DNA of 64,000 bases from Legionella donaldsonii (GCF_900452385.1 NZ_UGOA01000001.1:1063501-1127500); one strand, 5' to 3'. Positions 16,877 through 26,103 are shown, counted from the first letter of the stretch. A program made the numbers and translations. Notes: generated from the sequence alone by a model not told the origin.

Positions 16877-17437
16877 ATGTTGCGAGGAGTTGTACTGTTT
16901 TTACTATTTTCATGGCCATTTTACCTCGTTGCCCAAGATACAGAATTAAAATTTTATCGTCCTTTTGGTGAGGTCAATCAGCAAGTGCCGTTGGTAGTTA
17001 AAGAAGAAGTGAAAGGCCAATGTTGGCAACAATCAGCACGCATCAAAAGAGAAGATGCCTGGCGTTGTGTCGTGGGGGATAAAACCTATGATCCCTGTTT
17101 TGTTAAACAATTTGGTTCGTATACACAGGCTTTATGCCCTCAATCGCCATGGATAGGGGATAGTGTGCAAATCGATCTGCCTGCTGCAGTGGATAATAGC
17201 CAGCATATGGAATTGAATATGGCAGAGACTTTTCCCTGGGCTCTTGAGCTAACAACGGGAGAAAAATGCCAGGCTGTGGATGAGGGCGATTTTTTTGATG
17301 GTTTACCAGTACGTTATCACTGTGATAGTCAAACCGTATTACTCGGTCATATCCAGCGTTGCAAAGCCAGTTGGAGTATCTTGCAGCGTACGCCATCCGG
17401 GGTGTCCACCGCCTGGGTGGCAAAGGCATGGTTTTAA
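16877..17437 (+). CDS. Exported Cys-containing protein, unknown function
   Basis: 186 aa from the ATG at 16877, preceded by GGGGGA; this start gives a clean signal peptide (MLRGVVLFLLFSWPFYLVAQ). An ATG at 16856 would add seven residues. The mature part has about eight Cys residues, probably disulfide-bonded in the periplasm (QCWQQSARIK, WRCVVGDKTYDPCF, CDSQTVLLGHIQRCKASW). I do not recognise the family. It is divergent from asnS and is followed by a small membrane protein. Confidence 0.65.
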   Translation: MLRGVVLFLLFSWPFYLVAQDTELKFYRPFGEVNQQVPLVVKEEVKGQCWQQSARIKREDAWRCVVGDKTYDPCFVKQFGSYTQALCPQSPWIGDSVQIDLPAAVDNSQHMELNMAETFPWALELTTGEKCQAVDEGDFFDGLPVRYHCDSQTVLLGHIQRCKASWSILQRTPSGVSTAWVAKAWF

Positions 17438-17543
17438 ATGGTATTCTGATGGGGTTAAATTCGGGGGTGTTTGGATTTGCCGGGATAGTAGAAAAGATAA
17501 ATACCCTATAATGAAGAGGTAACCACTGTTTATGGAGTGAACT

Positions 17544-17945
17544 ATGTTTACAGCGCTGTTCCATTCTCTTATTTTCTCTCAAATTTTAGGTCTGTATTTT
17601 ATTATTGTGGCTATCATTATGATGATTAGAATTGATTTTTATCGTCATTTTATAATGAATTTGAAAGCAGGCAGTGGTGTTATTATTTTGGCTGCATCCT
17701 TTTCTTTGATAGTGGGATTAATGTTAGTTGTTGTGCATAATATCTGGGTTTTAGAGCCGCAGGTTATCATTACCCTGCTAGGTTGGCTGTTGGTTATCCT
17801 GGCAGTACTATGGCTTTCAATACCGGAAAAAATGACGCACTTCAGTCGATTGGTCTACAGTGGGAAAGGCTATTATGTGCTTGTTCTTTTCACGCTGTTT
17901 ATTGGTATCCTGTTACTTACCAAAGGATTTTACCATTATATATAA
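17544..17945 (+). CDS. Small integral membrane protein, four predicted helices
   Basis: 133 aa. Hydrophobic segments at about 9-28, 42-65, 70-92 and 109-131; loops are short, and one holds a conserved-looking GKGYY. The length and layout fit small four-helix inner-membrane proteins of unknown role. A GGAG lies 7 bp before the ATG. It follows the exported Cys-rich protein by 106 bp on the same strand and may be co-transcribed with it. Confidence 0.7.
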   Translation: MFTALFHSLIFSQILGLYFIIVAIIMMIRIDFYRHFIMNLKAGSGVIILAASFSLIVGLMLVVVHNIWVLEPQVIITLLGWLLVILAVLWLSIPEKMTHFSRLVYSGKGYYVLVLFTLFIGILLLTKGFYHYI

Positions 17946-17995
17946 CGCTATCCCTTTACGTTAGCGAGAGAGATTAGCCTTCCTGTTTCATCCCC

Positions 17996-18625
17996 TCACT
18001 CATAAGGGGCGGCATCCCTGAATGGCGTCAGGCTAAGGCAATGGGCATTGATCTCATTAATAATCGGGTAATTAGCCATCGAAAAACCGAAACGATTGGC
18101 GTTATAGACTTGGGGAATAAGGCAAATATCTGCCATGCTCACTTCATTACCATAACAGAGTTGAGTTTTGTGGGGGATTGCTTGTAATCGCGCCTCTAAA
18201 GCATCGAAACCAAGTTTTAACCAATGATGATACCAATCCTGGATTTGTTGCTCATCCGCTTGAAATTGTTCGCGCAAGCGCGTTAGCACGCGTAAATTAT
18301 TCAGTGGATGCATATCACAGGCAACAGTTAATGCCAGGCTTCTGACTTGCGCTCGACCTAAAGGATGCTGTGGTAAGAGCGGCGGTGCGGGATTCATTTC
18401 ATCTAAATACTCAATAATGGCTAAGGATTGACTGATAATATGCCCATTTTCATCTAAGGTGGGGACCAGCCCCTGTGGGTTCAGTTGTAAATAATCAGGA
18501 TGTCGTTGTTCACCGCCATGATTAATCAAATGCACAGCCAGTGTTTCATAACTAATATTCTTAATATTTAAAGCAATACGTACGCGATAACTGGCAGTGG
18601 ATCGATAATAATCATAGAGTTTCAT
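17996..18625 (-). CDS. maiA: Maleylacetoacetate isomerase (zeta-class GST)
   Basis: 209 aa. The start KLYDYYRSTASYRVRIALN carries the SxxSx(R)xRIAL-type zeta-class glutathione site, then PQGLVPTLDENGHIISQSLAI for the GSH gamma-glutamyl contact. It isomerises 4-maleylacetoacetate to 4-fumarylacetoacetate in tyrosine breakdown. It overlaps the end of fahA by 4 bp and closes the hpd-fahA-maiA run. Confidence 0.93.
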   Translation of the reverse strand: MKLYDYYRSTASYRVRIALNIKNISYETLAVHLINHGGEQRHPDYLQLNPQGLVPTLDENGHIISQSLAIIEYLDEMNPAPPLLPQHPLGRAQVRSLALTVACDMHPLNNLRVLTRLREQFQADEQQIQDWYHHWLKLGFDALEARLQAIPHKTQLCYGNEVSMADICLIPQVYNANRFGFSMANYPIINEINAHCLSLTPFRDAAPYE

Positions 18626-19620
18626 TGTTCTGGCCCTTTGTAACGAGTGACGGTTTGCTCAATAGCCCCAAAGAGGGACTGCCCTTGTTGATTCAGCATT
18701 TCGATACGAATCGTATCGCCATATTGCATAAAGGGGGTGTGTGCTTTGCCTTCGGCAATTATTTCAAGCATACGCTTTTCGGCAATACAGGAAGACCCTT
18801 TACTGCGATCCACATTGGAAACAGTTCCAGAGCCGATAATTGTTCCAGCAGCCAAATACCTTGTTTTTGCGGCATGAGCAATTAACTCCGGGAAGGAAAA
18901 CGTCATATCAACACCGGCATCAGGTTGACCAAATAATTGCTTATTAAGATGGCTGAGCAAGGGTAAATGAACACGCTGGCCATCCCAATGCTGCCCTAAT
19001 TCATCAGGCGTAATGGCTACCGGAGAAAAACTGCTGGCAGGCTTTGACTGAAAAAAACCGAAGCCTTTGTTTAATTCACCAGGAATGAGGTTACGTAGAG
19101 AAACGTCATTAACCAGCATAAGCAATTTGATGTGTTTGGCCGCCTGTTTAGGGTCTACGCCCATGGGAACATCATCGGTAATCACGGCCACCTCCGCTTC
19201 AAAATCAACGCCATAGGCTTCATCAGCGACTAATATGGGGCCTGTTGGATCAAGAAAACTGTCGGAACCTCCCTGGTACATCAGGGGGTTGGTCCAAAAA
19301 TCGGCAGGCATTTCTGCCCCCCTGGCTTTCCTTACCAACTCCACATGATTGACATAAGCACTGCCGTCAGCCCATTGATAAGCCCGAGGCAATGGGGAGG
19401 CAAAGTCATCCGGGTTAAAAGCGAAAGCCGAATGACTCTGTCCTTCATTAAGCGCCTGATAGATGTCCTGCAGAGGTTTTTCCACCGCCGGCCAGTGTTC
19501 TATGGCAGACTGCAGGGTTTTAGCAATATGACCAACTTGAATTGCCTGGGTCAATGCTTGATTAACAACACATAATTCCCCGTCGCGACAATGGGCTGTT
19601 CTTAAGCTGGCTAATTTCAT
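18622..19620 (-). CDS. fahA: Fumarylacetoacetase
   Basis: 332 aa, the short bacterial form. It hydrolyses fumarylacetoacetate to fumarate and acetoacetate. The metal-binding core is visible: YGVDFEAEVAVITDDVPMG (acidic ligands E and E), LLMLVNDVSLRN (Asp ligand), FQSKPASSFSPVAITPDELG, and later GTIIGSGTVSNVDRSKGSSC. It is 9 bp downstream of hpd and overlaps maiA, so the three form an operon. Confidence 0.93.
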   Translation of the reverse strand: MKLASLRTAHCRDGELCVVNQALTQAIQVGHIAKTLQSAIEHWPAVEKPLQDIYQALNEGQSHSAFAFNPDDFASPLPRAYQWADGSAYVNHVELVRKARGAEMPADFWTNPLMYQGGSDSFLDPTGPILVADEAYGVDFEAEVAVITDDVPMGVDPKQAAKHIKLLMLVNDVSLRNLIPGELNKGFGFFQSKPASSFSPVAITPDELGQHWDGQRVHLPLLSHLNKQLFGQPDAGVDMTFSFPELIAHAAKTRYLAAGTIIGSGTVSNVDRSKGSSCIAEKRMLEIIAEGKAHTPFMQYGDTIRIEMLNQQGQSLFGAIEQTVTRYKGPEQ

Positions 19621-19629
19621 AATAGTCTC

Positions 19630-20691
19630 TCAATGGGTTTCTTGTAAGGTGCCTCTTTTAATTTGATCGCGCTCGATGGCCTCAAACAAGGCTTGGAAAT
19701 TACCCTCGCCAAAACCCTGGTTACCACGACGTTGAATAATTTCAAAAAACACAGGTCCAAAGATATTTTCGGTGAAAATCTGCAGTAATAAGCCTGCTTT
19801 GGCATCTTTTTCACCATCAATCAAAATGCGTTCTTGCTGCAACTTTGCCAAAGGTTCTTTATGCCAGGGAATGCGGTGATCGACCATTTCATAATAGGTA
19901 TCGGGAACATCAAGAAAAGCCACGCCATGCTCTCTCAAGGTATGGACTGTCGCATAAATGTCTTCTGTATTAAGGGCGATATGTTGAATGCCTTCGCCAC
20001 GGAATTCATGCAAGAATTCTTCAATCTGTGATTGATCGTCTTTGGACTCATTTAAAGGAATTTTAATTTTGCCGCAGGGGCTGCCTAACGCTCTACTAAT
20101 AAGGCCGGTCATCTGTCCTTTAATATTAAAAAAACGAATTTCGCGGAAATTAAAAATCGATTCGTAGAAATGGGCCCATTTATCCATATTACCGCGATAA
20201 ACATTATGGGTTAAATGATCGATAAAGGTTAAACCACACCCATGAATGGCTTGGGTCACGATTGGTTTGTGTTGCCACTCATCAGCAAAAGGATGGTGTT
20301 GCTCATCCACAAAATAAATCACGCTACCGCCAATCGCCTGAATAGCAGGCAAATGATGATCGGCATGTTTGCAATCCTGGAATGGGGTCGCACCATGTTT
20401 TAGGGCGTAGGCATAGGCTGCCTGCACATCGTGCACGCGAAAGCCCATGGCACAGGCGCCAGCTCCATGAGTGGCGGCATGCTCTTGTGCCTGACAATCA
20501 CTGGCAGCATTGACTATAAATTGAATTTGTCCTTGCTGATAAAGCGTAATGTCCTGATTTTTATGGGTAGCAACAATTTCGAAACCCATTTCACTAAATT
20601 GTTTATGTAAAAAGGTTTTATCAGGACCGGAGAATTCTAAAAAAGCAAAACCGTTTAATCCACAGGGATTGTTGGTACTATTTTCATTCAT
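19630..20691 (-). CDS. hpd: 4-hydroxyphenylpyruvate dioxygenase (legiolysin type)
   Basis: 353 aa. It converts 4-hydroxyphenylpyruvate to homogentisate with Fe(II) and O2. Two VOC-type halves are visible; the iron ligands sit in LTFIDHLTHNVYRGN (His), GEGIQHIALNTEDIY (His) and FGPVFFEIIQRRGNQGFGEG (Glu). In Legionella this gene is known as lly (legiolysin), tied to brown pigment and haemolysis through homogentisate. The operon here lacks homogentisate dioxygenase. Confidence 0.95.
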   Translation of the reverse strand: MNENSTNNPCGLNGFAFLEFSGPDKTFLHKQFSEMGFEIVATHKNQDITLYQQGQIQFIVNAASDCQAQEHAATHGAGACAMGFRVHDVQAAYAYALKHGATPFQDCKHADHHLPAIQAIGGSVIYFVDEQHHPFADEWQHKPIVTQAIHGCGLTFIDHLTHNVYRGNMDKWAHFYESIFNFREIRFFNIKGQMTGLISRALGSPCGKIKIPLNESKDDQSQIEEFLHEFRGEGIQHIALNTEDIYATVHTLREHGVAFLDVPDTYYEMVDHRIPWHKEPLAKLQQERILIDGEKDAKAGLLLQIFTENIFGPVFFEIIQRRGNQGFGEGNFQALFEAIERDQIKRGTLQETH

Positions 20692-20727
20692 TGCCTAACT
20701 CCTTGTTAGTCTATAGTCCATCCAGAA

Positions 20728-21390
20728 CTAAGGACGTGGTTTGACTAAAAATAATCCGTCAGCAATCGCTAACAAACTGATATACACGCGGTCATCTTGT
20801 TTTAAAAATTCATTAAGCCGGCGAATTTCGCGGGTTTGTCCCCCGGTTTCTTGTTTATCGATTACTTTACCATCCCAAAAAATGTTGTCTATGGCGATGA
20901 GGCCTTGAGGGCTAACTAATTGAAGCGCCAGTTCATAATAATTCAGGTAATTGGTTTTATCCGCATCAATAAAAATAAAATCAAAACTATGGGCATGGCC
21001 TTGCTGTAGTAACTCCTGCAATGAATTTAAGGCCGGCCCCAAGCGCAATTCTATTTTTTTATCCTGTTTGGCTTCATGCCAGAAAGGAAAGGCTTTTGCT
21101 GTCCATTCGGCATTAATATCACAGGTGATGACCTGCCCGTCATCTGGTAAGGCCAATGCCATCGCCAAGGCACTGTATCCGGTGAAAGTGCCCAGCTCAA
21201 GTACTTTACGGGCATTAATCATGCGCAATAAAAACTGCATAAATTGGGCTTGTTCAGGCGACACTTGCATATTGGCAAGCGGTAGTTTTGCTGTTTCCTC
21301 CCGCAATGCGTGCATGACTGGATGTTCCCGTAAAGAAACATCCAGCATGTAATCATACAGAGCAGGGGTTAGACTTAAATGCTTCATCAA
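20728..21390 (-). CDS. SAM-dependent O-methyltransferase (caffeoyl-CoA type family)
   Basis: 220 aa. VLELGTFTGYSALAMALALP (SAM motif I), VITCDINAEWTAKAFPFW (motif II) and FDFIFIDADKTNYLNYYELA are the landmarks of the class I, metal-dependent catechol/caffeoyl-CoA O-methyltransferases; the IDAD and later IDNIFWDGKV segments supply metal ligands. It would methylate a catechol-like hydroxyl; the actual substrate is unknown. It sits 36 bp upstream of hpd in the same direction, suggesting a role with aromatic metabolites. Confidence 0.88.
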   Translation of the reverse strand: MMKHLSLTPALYDYMLDVSLREHPVMHALREETAKLPLANMQVSPEQAQFMQFLLRMINARKVLELGTFTGYSALAMALALPDDGQVITCDINAEWTAKAFPFWHEAKQDKKIELRLGPALNSLQELLQQGHAHSFDFIFIDADKTNYLNYYELALQLVSPQGLIAIDNIFWDGKVIDKQETGGQTREIRRLNEFLKQDDRVYISLLAIADGLFLVKPRP

Positions 21391-21409
21391 TAAACCTTCT
21401 CTCTAAACC

Positions 21410-21432
21410 ATAACCTCTGAGCCAGAGGTTAT
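21410..21432 (-). terminator. Perfect 10-bp hairpin after the dehydrogenase gene
   Basis: ATAACCTCTG and CAGAGGTTAT flank a 3-base loop, with flanking AAACC/GGTTT extending the stem. It lies 14 bp past the stop of the dehydrogenase; no clear U-tract follows on the minus strand, so read-through into the methyltransferase is possible. Confidence 0.55.
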
Positions 21433-21446
21433 CGGTTTTAAGGGAA

Positions 21447-22523
21447 TTAAGCCAGTTTCTCCTGGGCTAAGGTATCTGCTATTTCGCTGGTAGGACGATT
21501 TTCCTGTTGTGAACGAGTAAAAATCTGTAGCAACGCTGTACCAATACCATCAATTTGTTGGTTAACCTGATGTTCCGGGGTATGTAAATATTTACTGGCT
21601 GCAAAGATTAATCCGCCGGCATTAATGACATAATCGGTCGCATAGAGAATACCTTTATCATGCAACAGTTGGCCATGATAGCTATGGGCCAATTGATTGT
21701 TCGCAGCACCAGCAACAATAGGGGTTTGCAATTGGTTGATAGTGGTGTCATTGATGATAGCGCCCAGGGCACAAGGTGCGAAGACATCACAAGGTACTTT
21801 ATGGATACTTTCAGTGGGAACTGCAACAGCACCGAATTCACGTACGGCAAGTTCAACAGCCGCGCTGTTAACATCGGCTACCGTTAATTGGACGCCTAAT
21901 TCATGTAAATGCCCTGCTAACAGATAACCAACATGCCCTAAACCCTGGATAGCAACGTGCAAACCATTGAGATGGTTTTTACCTAACTTGAATTCTACTG
22001 CAGCCTGAATCCCTCTTAATATGCCTTTGGCAGTAGAAGGGGACGGATCGCCATTATGGCTTGACAAACTGGCGACATAAGGGGTGTGTTGAGCAATAAT
22101 ATCCATGTCACTTAATACTGTTCCACTGTCCAAAGCTGTGATATACCGTCCACCCAACTGGTTAACAAATCGACCAAAAGAATGCATATAAGCTTCGCGA
22201 TCGAACGGTTTAGCCGGTTTGATAATCACCGCTTTTCCGCCACCCAATGGGAGGTTAACCGAGGCGGCTTTATAGCTCATTCCTCTTGCCAGGCGCATCG
22301 CATCAAGGATGGCACTTTCCGTATTGGGATATTCAATAAAGCGACAGCCACCCAGCGCAGGGCCAAGTTTGGTATTATTAATAGCAACAATCGCTTTCAT
22401 GCCCGTTTCACTATCCACTTTAAAATGTATATCACCAAATCCGTGTGAAAGTGCGTAATCAAGAAAATCACCTTGCTCGGTGACAAGTGATTCATTTTTT
22501 TTCATTGTGTCAACGGACATCAT
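21447..22523 (-). CDS. Leucine/phenylalanine-type amino acid dehydrogenase
   Basis: 358 aa from MMSVDTMKK; GGGAG nine bases before this ATG decides against a start 11 codons earlier. It oxidatively deaminates an amino acid with NAD+. The catalytic segment LGPALGGCRFIEYPN and LPLGGGKAVII (active Lys), and the Rossmann motif VAIQGLGHVGYLLAGHL, are intact. Length and motifs fit leucine, valine or phenylalanine dehydrogenase; the neighbouring aromatic catabolic genes make phenylalanine worth testing. Substrate is not decidable from sequence alone. Confidence 0.88.
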   Translation of the reverse strand: MMSVDTMKKNESLVTEQGDFLDYALSHGFGDIHFKVDSETGMKAIVAINNTKLGPALGGCRFIEYPNTESAILDAMRLARGMSYKAASVNLPLGGGKAVIIKPAKPFDREAYMHSFGRFVNQLGGRYITALDSGTVLSDMDIIAQHTPYVASLSSHNGDPSPSTAKGILRGIQAAVEFKLGKNHLNGLHVAIQGLGHVGYLLAGHLHELGVQLTVADVNSAAVELAVREFGAVAVPTESIHKVPCDVFAPCALGAIINDTTINQLQTPIVAGAANNQLAHSYHGQLLHDKGILYATDYVINAGGLIFAASKYLHTPEHQVNQQIDGIGTALLQIFTRSQQENRPTSEIADTLAQEKLA

Positions 22524-22667
22524 TTTTAAAAACTCCCTTGGTATTCTCGTGCACATGTTATAGACCGATTTGAATTCTAAATCAATGGAAGTTAGCGTTA
22601 TAAACGAATTGGAAGCAGTCCATGCATGGTGTACACTGGTTTCAGGACTTAAATTTCGGAGACATGA

Positions 22668-23384
22668 ATGAAAAGACTAGCTGGGATGCTTGCTTTGACA
22701 TTGGCTGGTGATTTGTCCTATGCCATCACACCGCCGAAGATGATGTTGGATAAGGTCATGTATCAGGTGTCTGCTAAACAATGGGTGACCACCAAGACAG
22801 CCTTGTTGACGGTTAATATCAATGCCACGTTAACGAATGCGGATTTGGTTAAAGCCCGTGCTGAAATCATGTCTAACCTGGCTAAAATTGCTGGGGGAGA
22901 ATGGCATTTAACGCAGTTTGATCGCTCTCAGGATAGCTCTGGTCTGGAAAAACTCTATGTGGCTGCGCAGGCTCGCGTACCACAGGCAAGTTTGACTGAT
23001 ATTTACAAAAACGCCAAAAATGTGAGTAAGCCTGGTGCAACTTATGACATCGGCGCTGTGGAATTTAAACCCAGTCTGGAAGAAATTCAGCAAATTAAAG
23101 CGCAGTTGCGTCAGCGCTTGTATGAAGAAGTAAAAACAGAAGTAGGGCAACTCAATAAGGTTTATCCTAATCAGAATTACAGCCTTAATCGCTTAATTTT
23201 CCTGGACGGTGAGGTCGCAACACCACAGCCTCGGGCTTATAAGGAAGCGAATACCATGTTTACCGCGGCAGTTGCTGCCCCTGCGCCTGCACTGACCGTC
23301 AGCAATGAATTGGTAATGAGTGCACTGGTGGAGTTGGCGTCCAATAGACAAGAGGGTAATACAGTTGCAAACACAAGTAATTGA
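22668..23384 (+). CDS. Exported protein, possibly SIMPL/DUF541-like
   Basis: 238 aa. A weakly hydrophobic N-terminal signal (MKRLAGMLALTLAGDLSYA) is followed by ALLTVNINATLTNADLVKARAEIM and ARVPQASLTDIYKNAK, which recall the beta-alpha pattern of periplasmic SIMPL (DUF541) proteins; this is only a resemblance. A helical segment (SLEEIQQIKAQLRQRLYEEV) and an Ala/Pro-rich tail follow. A CGGAGA RBS precedes the ATG. Its end overlaps the start of the phosphodiesterase gene by 20 bp. Confidence 0.65.
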   Translation: MKRLAGMLALTLAGDLSYAITPPKMMLDKVMYQVSAKQWVTTKTALLTVNINATLTNADLVKARAEIMSNLAKIAGGEWHLTQFDRSQDSSGLEKLYVAAQARVPQASLTDIYKNAKNVSKPGATYDIGAVEFKPSLEEIQQIKAQLRQRLYEEVKTEVGQLNKVYPNQNYSLNRLIFLDGEVATPQPRAYKEANTMFTAAVAAPAPALTVSNELVMSALVELASNRQEGNTVANTSN

Positions 23385-24099
23385 GAGGGTAATTGGCCAT
23401 CGCGGCGCGGCAGCGTATGCTCCGGAAAATACCCTGGCTTCCTTTGATAAAGCCTTAGCCTTAGGTTGTCGCTATGTTGAGTTTGACGTTATGTTAAGCG
23501 CGGATGGCGAACCTTTTGTTTTCCATGATGAAAGCCTTAAGCGAACCACCAATGGTAAAGGGGATTTGGGTCGAGTCGAGGCAGAGTATTTACAATCGCT
23601 CGATGCAGGCCGCTGGTTTTCCAGCAGTTATTCTGGCGAAAAGATTCCGCATTTTCGTGATGTGTTGCAATGGTTAACGTTTACTGATGTCAAAGCCAAT
23701 ATTGAAATAAAACCTTATCCTGGCAGTGCTGAGCAAACAACGGCTGTTGTTCTGGCTCATATCCATCGCTACTGGCCCCGCGGTAAACCCTTACCGCTGG
23801 TATCCAGTTTTGAATTGTCCGCATTGACTCTATGCCGTACACTCGCCCCGGAAATGCCTTTGGGTTTACTTTTAGATGAGTGGGATAAAAACTGGTTAAA
23901 AAAAGCCAAAGACCTGCAATGTTATTCTGTGCATGTTAATAAACGGGCTCTTAGCGCTGCTCGAGTCAAGCAGATTAAAGAGCAAGGTTATGTCTTGTTT
24001 GTTTATACGGTGAATCGCAAAAAGGTGGCAAACAAGCTTTTCGATTGGGGTGTTGATGCGGTGTTTAGCGATTATCCTGATCTCCTGTCATGCCGCTAG
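23365..24099 (+). CDS. ugpQ: Glycerophosphodiester phosphodiesterase (UgpQ type)
   Basis: 244 aa from a TTG at 23365 with GAGGG 8 bp upstream; an ATG at 23320 would prefix an unlikely Trp-rich stretch inside the previous gene. It cleaves glycerophosphodiesters to glycerol 3-phosphate and an alcohol. IGHRGAAAYAPENTLASF holds the catalytic His and Arg-Gly-Glu set; FDVMLSADGEPFVFHDESLKR supplies the Glu/Asp metal ligands and second His, and ANIEIKP the third acidic ligand. No signal peptide, so cytosolic. A binding-protein gene follows. Confidence 0.9.
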   Translation: MQTQVIERVIGHRGAAAYAPENTLASFDKALALGCRYVEFDVMLSADGEPFVFHDESLKRTTNGKGDLGRVEAEYLQSLDAGRWFSSSYSGEKIPHFRDVLQWLTFTDVKANIEIKPYPGSAEQTTAVVLAHIHRYWPRGKPLPLVSSFELSALTLCRTLAPEMPLGLLLDEWDKNWLKKAKDLQCYSVHVNKRALSAARVKQIKEQGYVLFVYTVNRKKVANKLFDWGVDAVFSDYPDLLSCR

Positions 24100-24176
24100 A
24101 TTTCTTACGAAGCTCTACTGCAGTGTTGTATTGCTTCGTTGGCAGCGTGTTCGAATCGTCATGGGCTCATAGGTCA

Positions 24177-25502
24177 ATGCCGGTTATGTGCTCTATTTTC
24201 CCCTGCCCAACGCCTAAGGCAGTGCGTTTCAAAAGACGTTTATTAAGTCTCTTCTCCGTATTATTTTTTTTAATTCCCTTCAGTAGTTCAGCAAAAACCG
24301 ACCTGGTGATGTGGTACTCACTTGCCGGGCATTTGGGTGCTGAAGTGAAGCGTTTGGCAACGGATTTTAATCATAGCCAAAATGATTACACGGTAAAGCT
24401 GGTTTACAAAGGAGAATACATCGAGGCGATCACAAGTTTTGCGGCGGCTTTTCGCGCTAAACAACCGCCAGCCATCGTACAAGTTTTTGAGGTGGGTACC
24501 GCGACCATGCTTTATCCATCAGGCATTATCAAGCCTGTGGATGAGCTGATGCAGGAACAAGGGTTTAATCTCCCCAAAGACCATTTTCTACCGGCGTTGC
24601 GTGCTTTTTACAGTGAAGAAAACCGCTTGCTGGCGATGCCATTTAATACCTCTATTCCGGTTATATTCTACAATGCCGATGCTTTGGCGAAAGCGGGCTA
24701 TTCCGTGTTTCCAGAGACTTGGGATGAGATGGAAGTTCTGGCTGCGGCATTAAGGAAGGCTGGTTATGCCTGTGCTTATACAACCGCGTATCCTGCCTGG
24801 GTGCAAATAGAATCCTTTTCTGCTATTCATGGTTTGCCAATGCTTGATGCAGAACGAGCGGTAGTGAGTTATAACAATCCAGCGATTATCAGGCATCTTG
24901 AGCGATTAAAGAAATGGCAGCAAAAGCATTATTTTGAATATGGTGGGCGTACCAGTGACGCAACCGTTTTATTTACCAGTGGCAGATGTCCTTTATTCAG
25001 CCAGTCATCGGGTGCTTATAATAGTTTATCCGAATTGGTCAGTTTTCGTTTAGGGGTAGCTGCGCTACCACTGGATACACAAGTTAGTTCAAGACGCTAC
25101 AATAATGTGACAGGGGGGGCTGCTTTGTGGGCAGTTGCAGGCCAGAAAGCAGAGGTTTATCGGGGTATTGCTGCATTTTTTGCTTATATTGCCCAACCTA
25201 ATGTACAGCAGCACTGGCATCAAGAAACGGGTTATTTACCGTTGGGAATTAGTGGTGTTTATGCCGGGTTGGCACAAGAAAGCCAACATCCTGTGCTTAG
25301 GCTTGCCCAGGCTGATTTAATGGGGCAACAGGCTAAACAGGCAAGAGTTAATTTTGGTCCCCAGAATCAAATTCGGGCTATTAATGATGAGGCCTTGGAA
25401 GCCATCTTTTCTGGCATAAAAACCCCTGCTGAAGCGGTTCGAGACGCTGAAAAACACGCTAATTACGCGCTGATGCGCTTTGTACGCATTACGAAGGAAT
25501 AA
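24177..25502 (+). CDS. ugpB: Extracellular solute-binding protein, UgpB-like
   Basis: About 441 aa. The frame opens at 24090, but that start would overlap ugpQ and carry an odd N-terminus; ATG 24177 or GTG 24222 are better, the latter giving a standard signal peptide (RFKRRLLSLFSVLFFLIPF, cleavage near SSA-KT). The mature protein has the family-1 SBP layout: VMWYSLAGHLGAEVKRLATD, PPAIVQVFEVGTATML, RLLAMPFNTSIPVIFYNADAL and PETWDEMEVLAAAL, close to UgpB, which binds sn-glycerol 3-phosphate or its diesters. The permeases and ATPase (UgpA/E/C) are not next to it, so any transporter is encoded elsewhere. Confidence 0.85.
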   Translation: MPVMCSIFPCPTPKAVRFKRRLLSLFSVLFFLIPFSSSAKTDLVMWYSLAGHLGAEVKRLATDFNHSQNDYTVKLVYKGEYIEAITSFAAAFRAKQPPAIVQVFEVGTATMLYPSGIIKPVDELMQEQGFNLPKDHFLPALRAFYSEENRLLAMPFNTSIPVIFYNADALAKAGYSVFPETWDEMEVLAAALRKAGYACAYTTAYPAWVQIESFSAIHGLPMLDAERAVVSYNNPAIIRHLERLKKWQQKHYFEYGGRTSDATVLFTSGRCPLFSQSSGAYNSLSELVSFRLGVAALPLDTQVSSRRYNNVTGGAALWAVAGQKAEVYRGIAAFFAYIAQPNVQQHWHQETGYLPLGISGVYAGLAQESQHPVLRLAQADLMGQQAKQARVNFGPQNQIRAINDEALEAIFSGIKTPAEAVRDAEKHANYALMRFVRITKE

Positions 25503-25556
25503 CGCTCGCTCTGTCAGCCTCAATGTGCTTCAACGAGAACAAGCGTTGGTTGCAAA

Positions 25557-25979
25557 TTAAAAACTGGGCTTGTAGTAAGCCGGATTATCAGGAAAAATTT
25601 CACCTGCTTCCATTTGTTCTTCAAGTGTCGGGAGGGGCAGTGGATAATTGAGAGCGTGTTTTCTTTCATTAATAGCTTGCCTCAGTGTTTGTTGGTCTTG
25701 CTGAAGGCTGTTTTGTATCTCTGCAAGGTAGTCATTAATAAATTTAACCTGCGTTGGTGTCAGTTTTTCGTTCTTAAACTGCAAGAGAATATTACGCTCC
25801 AAACTAACATGGAGTTGTACATAGTTAGTCCATGTTCGCTCTATTCCACGCATAATAATCTCCCTGCGCGGATCGTAATGCCCTACGGAGGCTAAAAATT
25901 TTTCAAAGAAAGGCACAATTGCGGTGTTCCAAAGATTATTGAATGACGCAAAATGTTGTTCAAATAATTCGTTTTTCAT
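25557..25979 (-). CDS. Hypothetical protein, tandem paralogue 1
   Basis: 140 aa, no signal peptide or membrane segment, mostly alpha-helical. It shares with its neighbour at 26104-26538 the pattern ELF-Q-F...W...IVP-...FL, a DPR, a Trp-x-x-Y, and a near-identical end (NYPLPLPTLEEQMEA-EIFPDN). I do not recognise the family. The pair probably arose by tandem duplication followed by divergence. Confidence 0.65.
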   Translation of the reverse strand: MKNELFEQHFASFNNLWNTAIVPFFEKFLASVGHYDPRREIIMRGIERTWTNYVQLHVSLERNILLQFKNEKLTPTQVKFINDYLAEIQNSLQQDQQTLRQAINERKHALNYPLPLPTLEEQMEAGEIFPDNPAYYKPSF

Positions 25980-26103
25980 GGAGGTAACTCGGCAATTGGA
26001 AGGGGGCAGATAATAACAAAAATCAAAAAAAGATCAAATTGGCATTTATTTGATTATCATTTTTATCTTCAGGATGCCAGCCTAGTAGGGGGAATTCGAG
26101 TTT

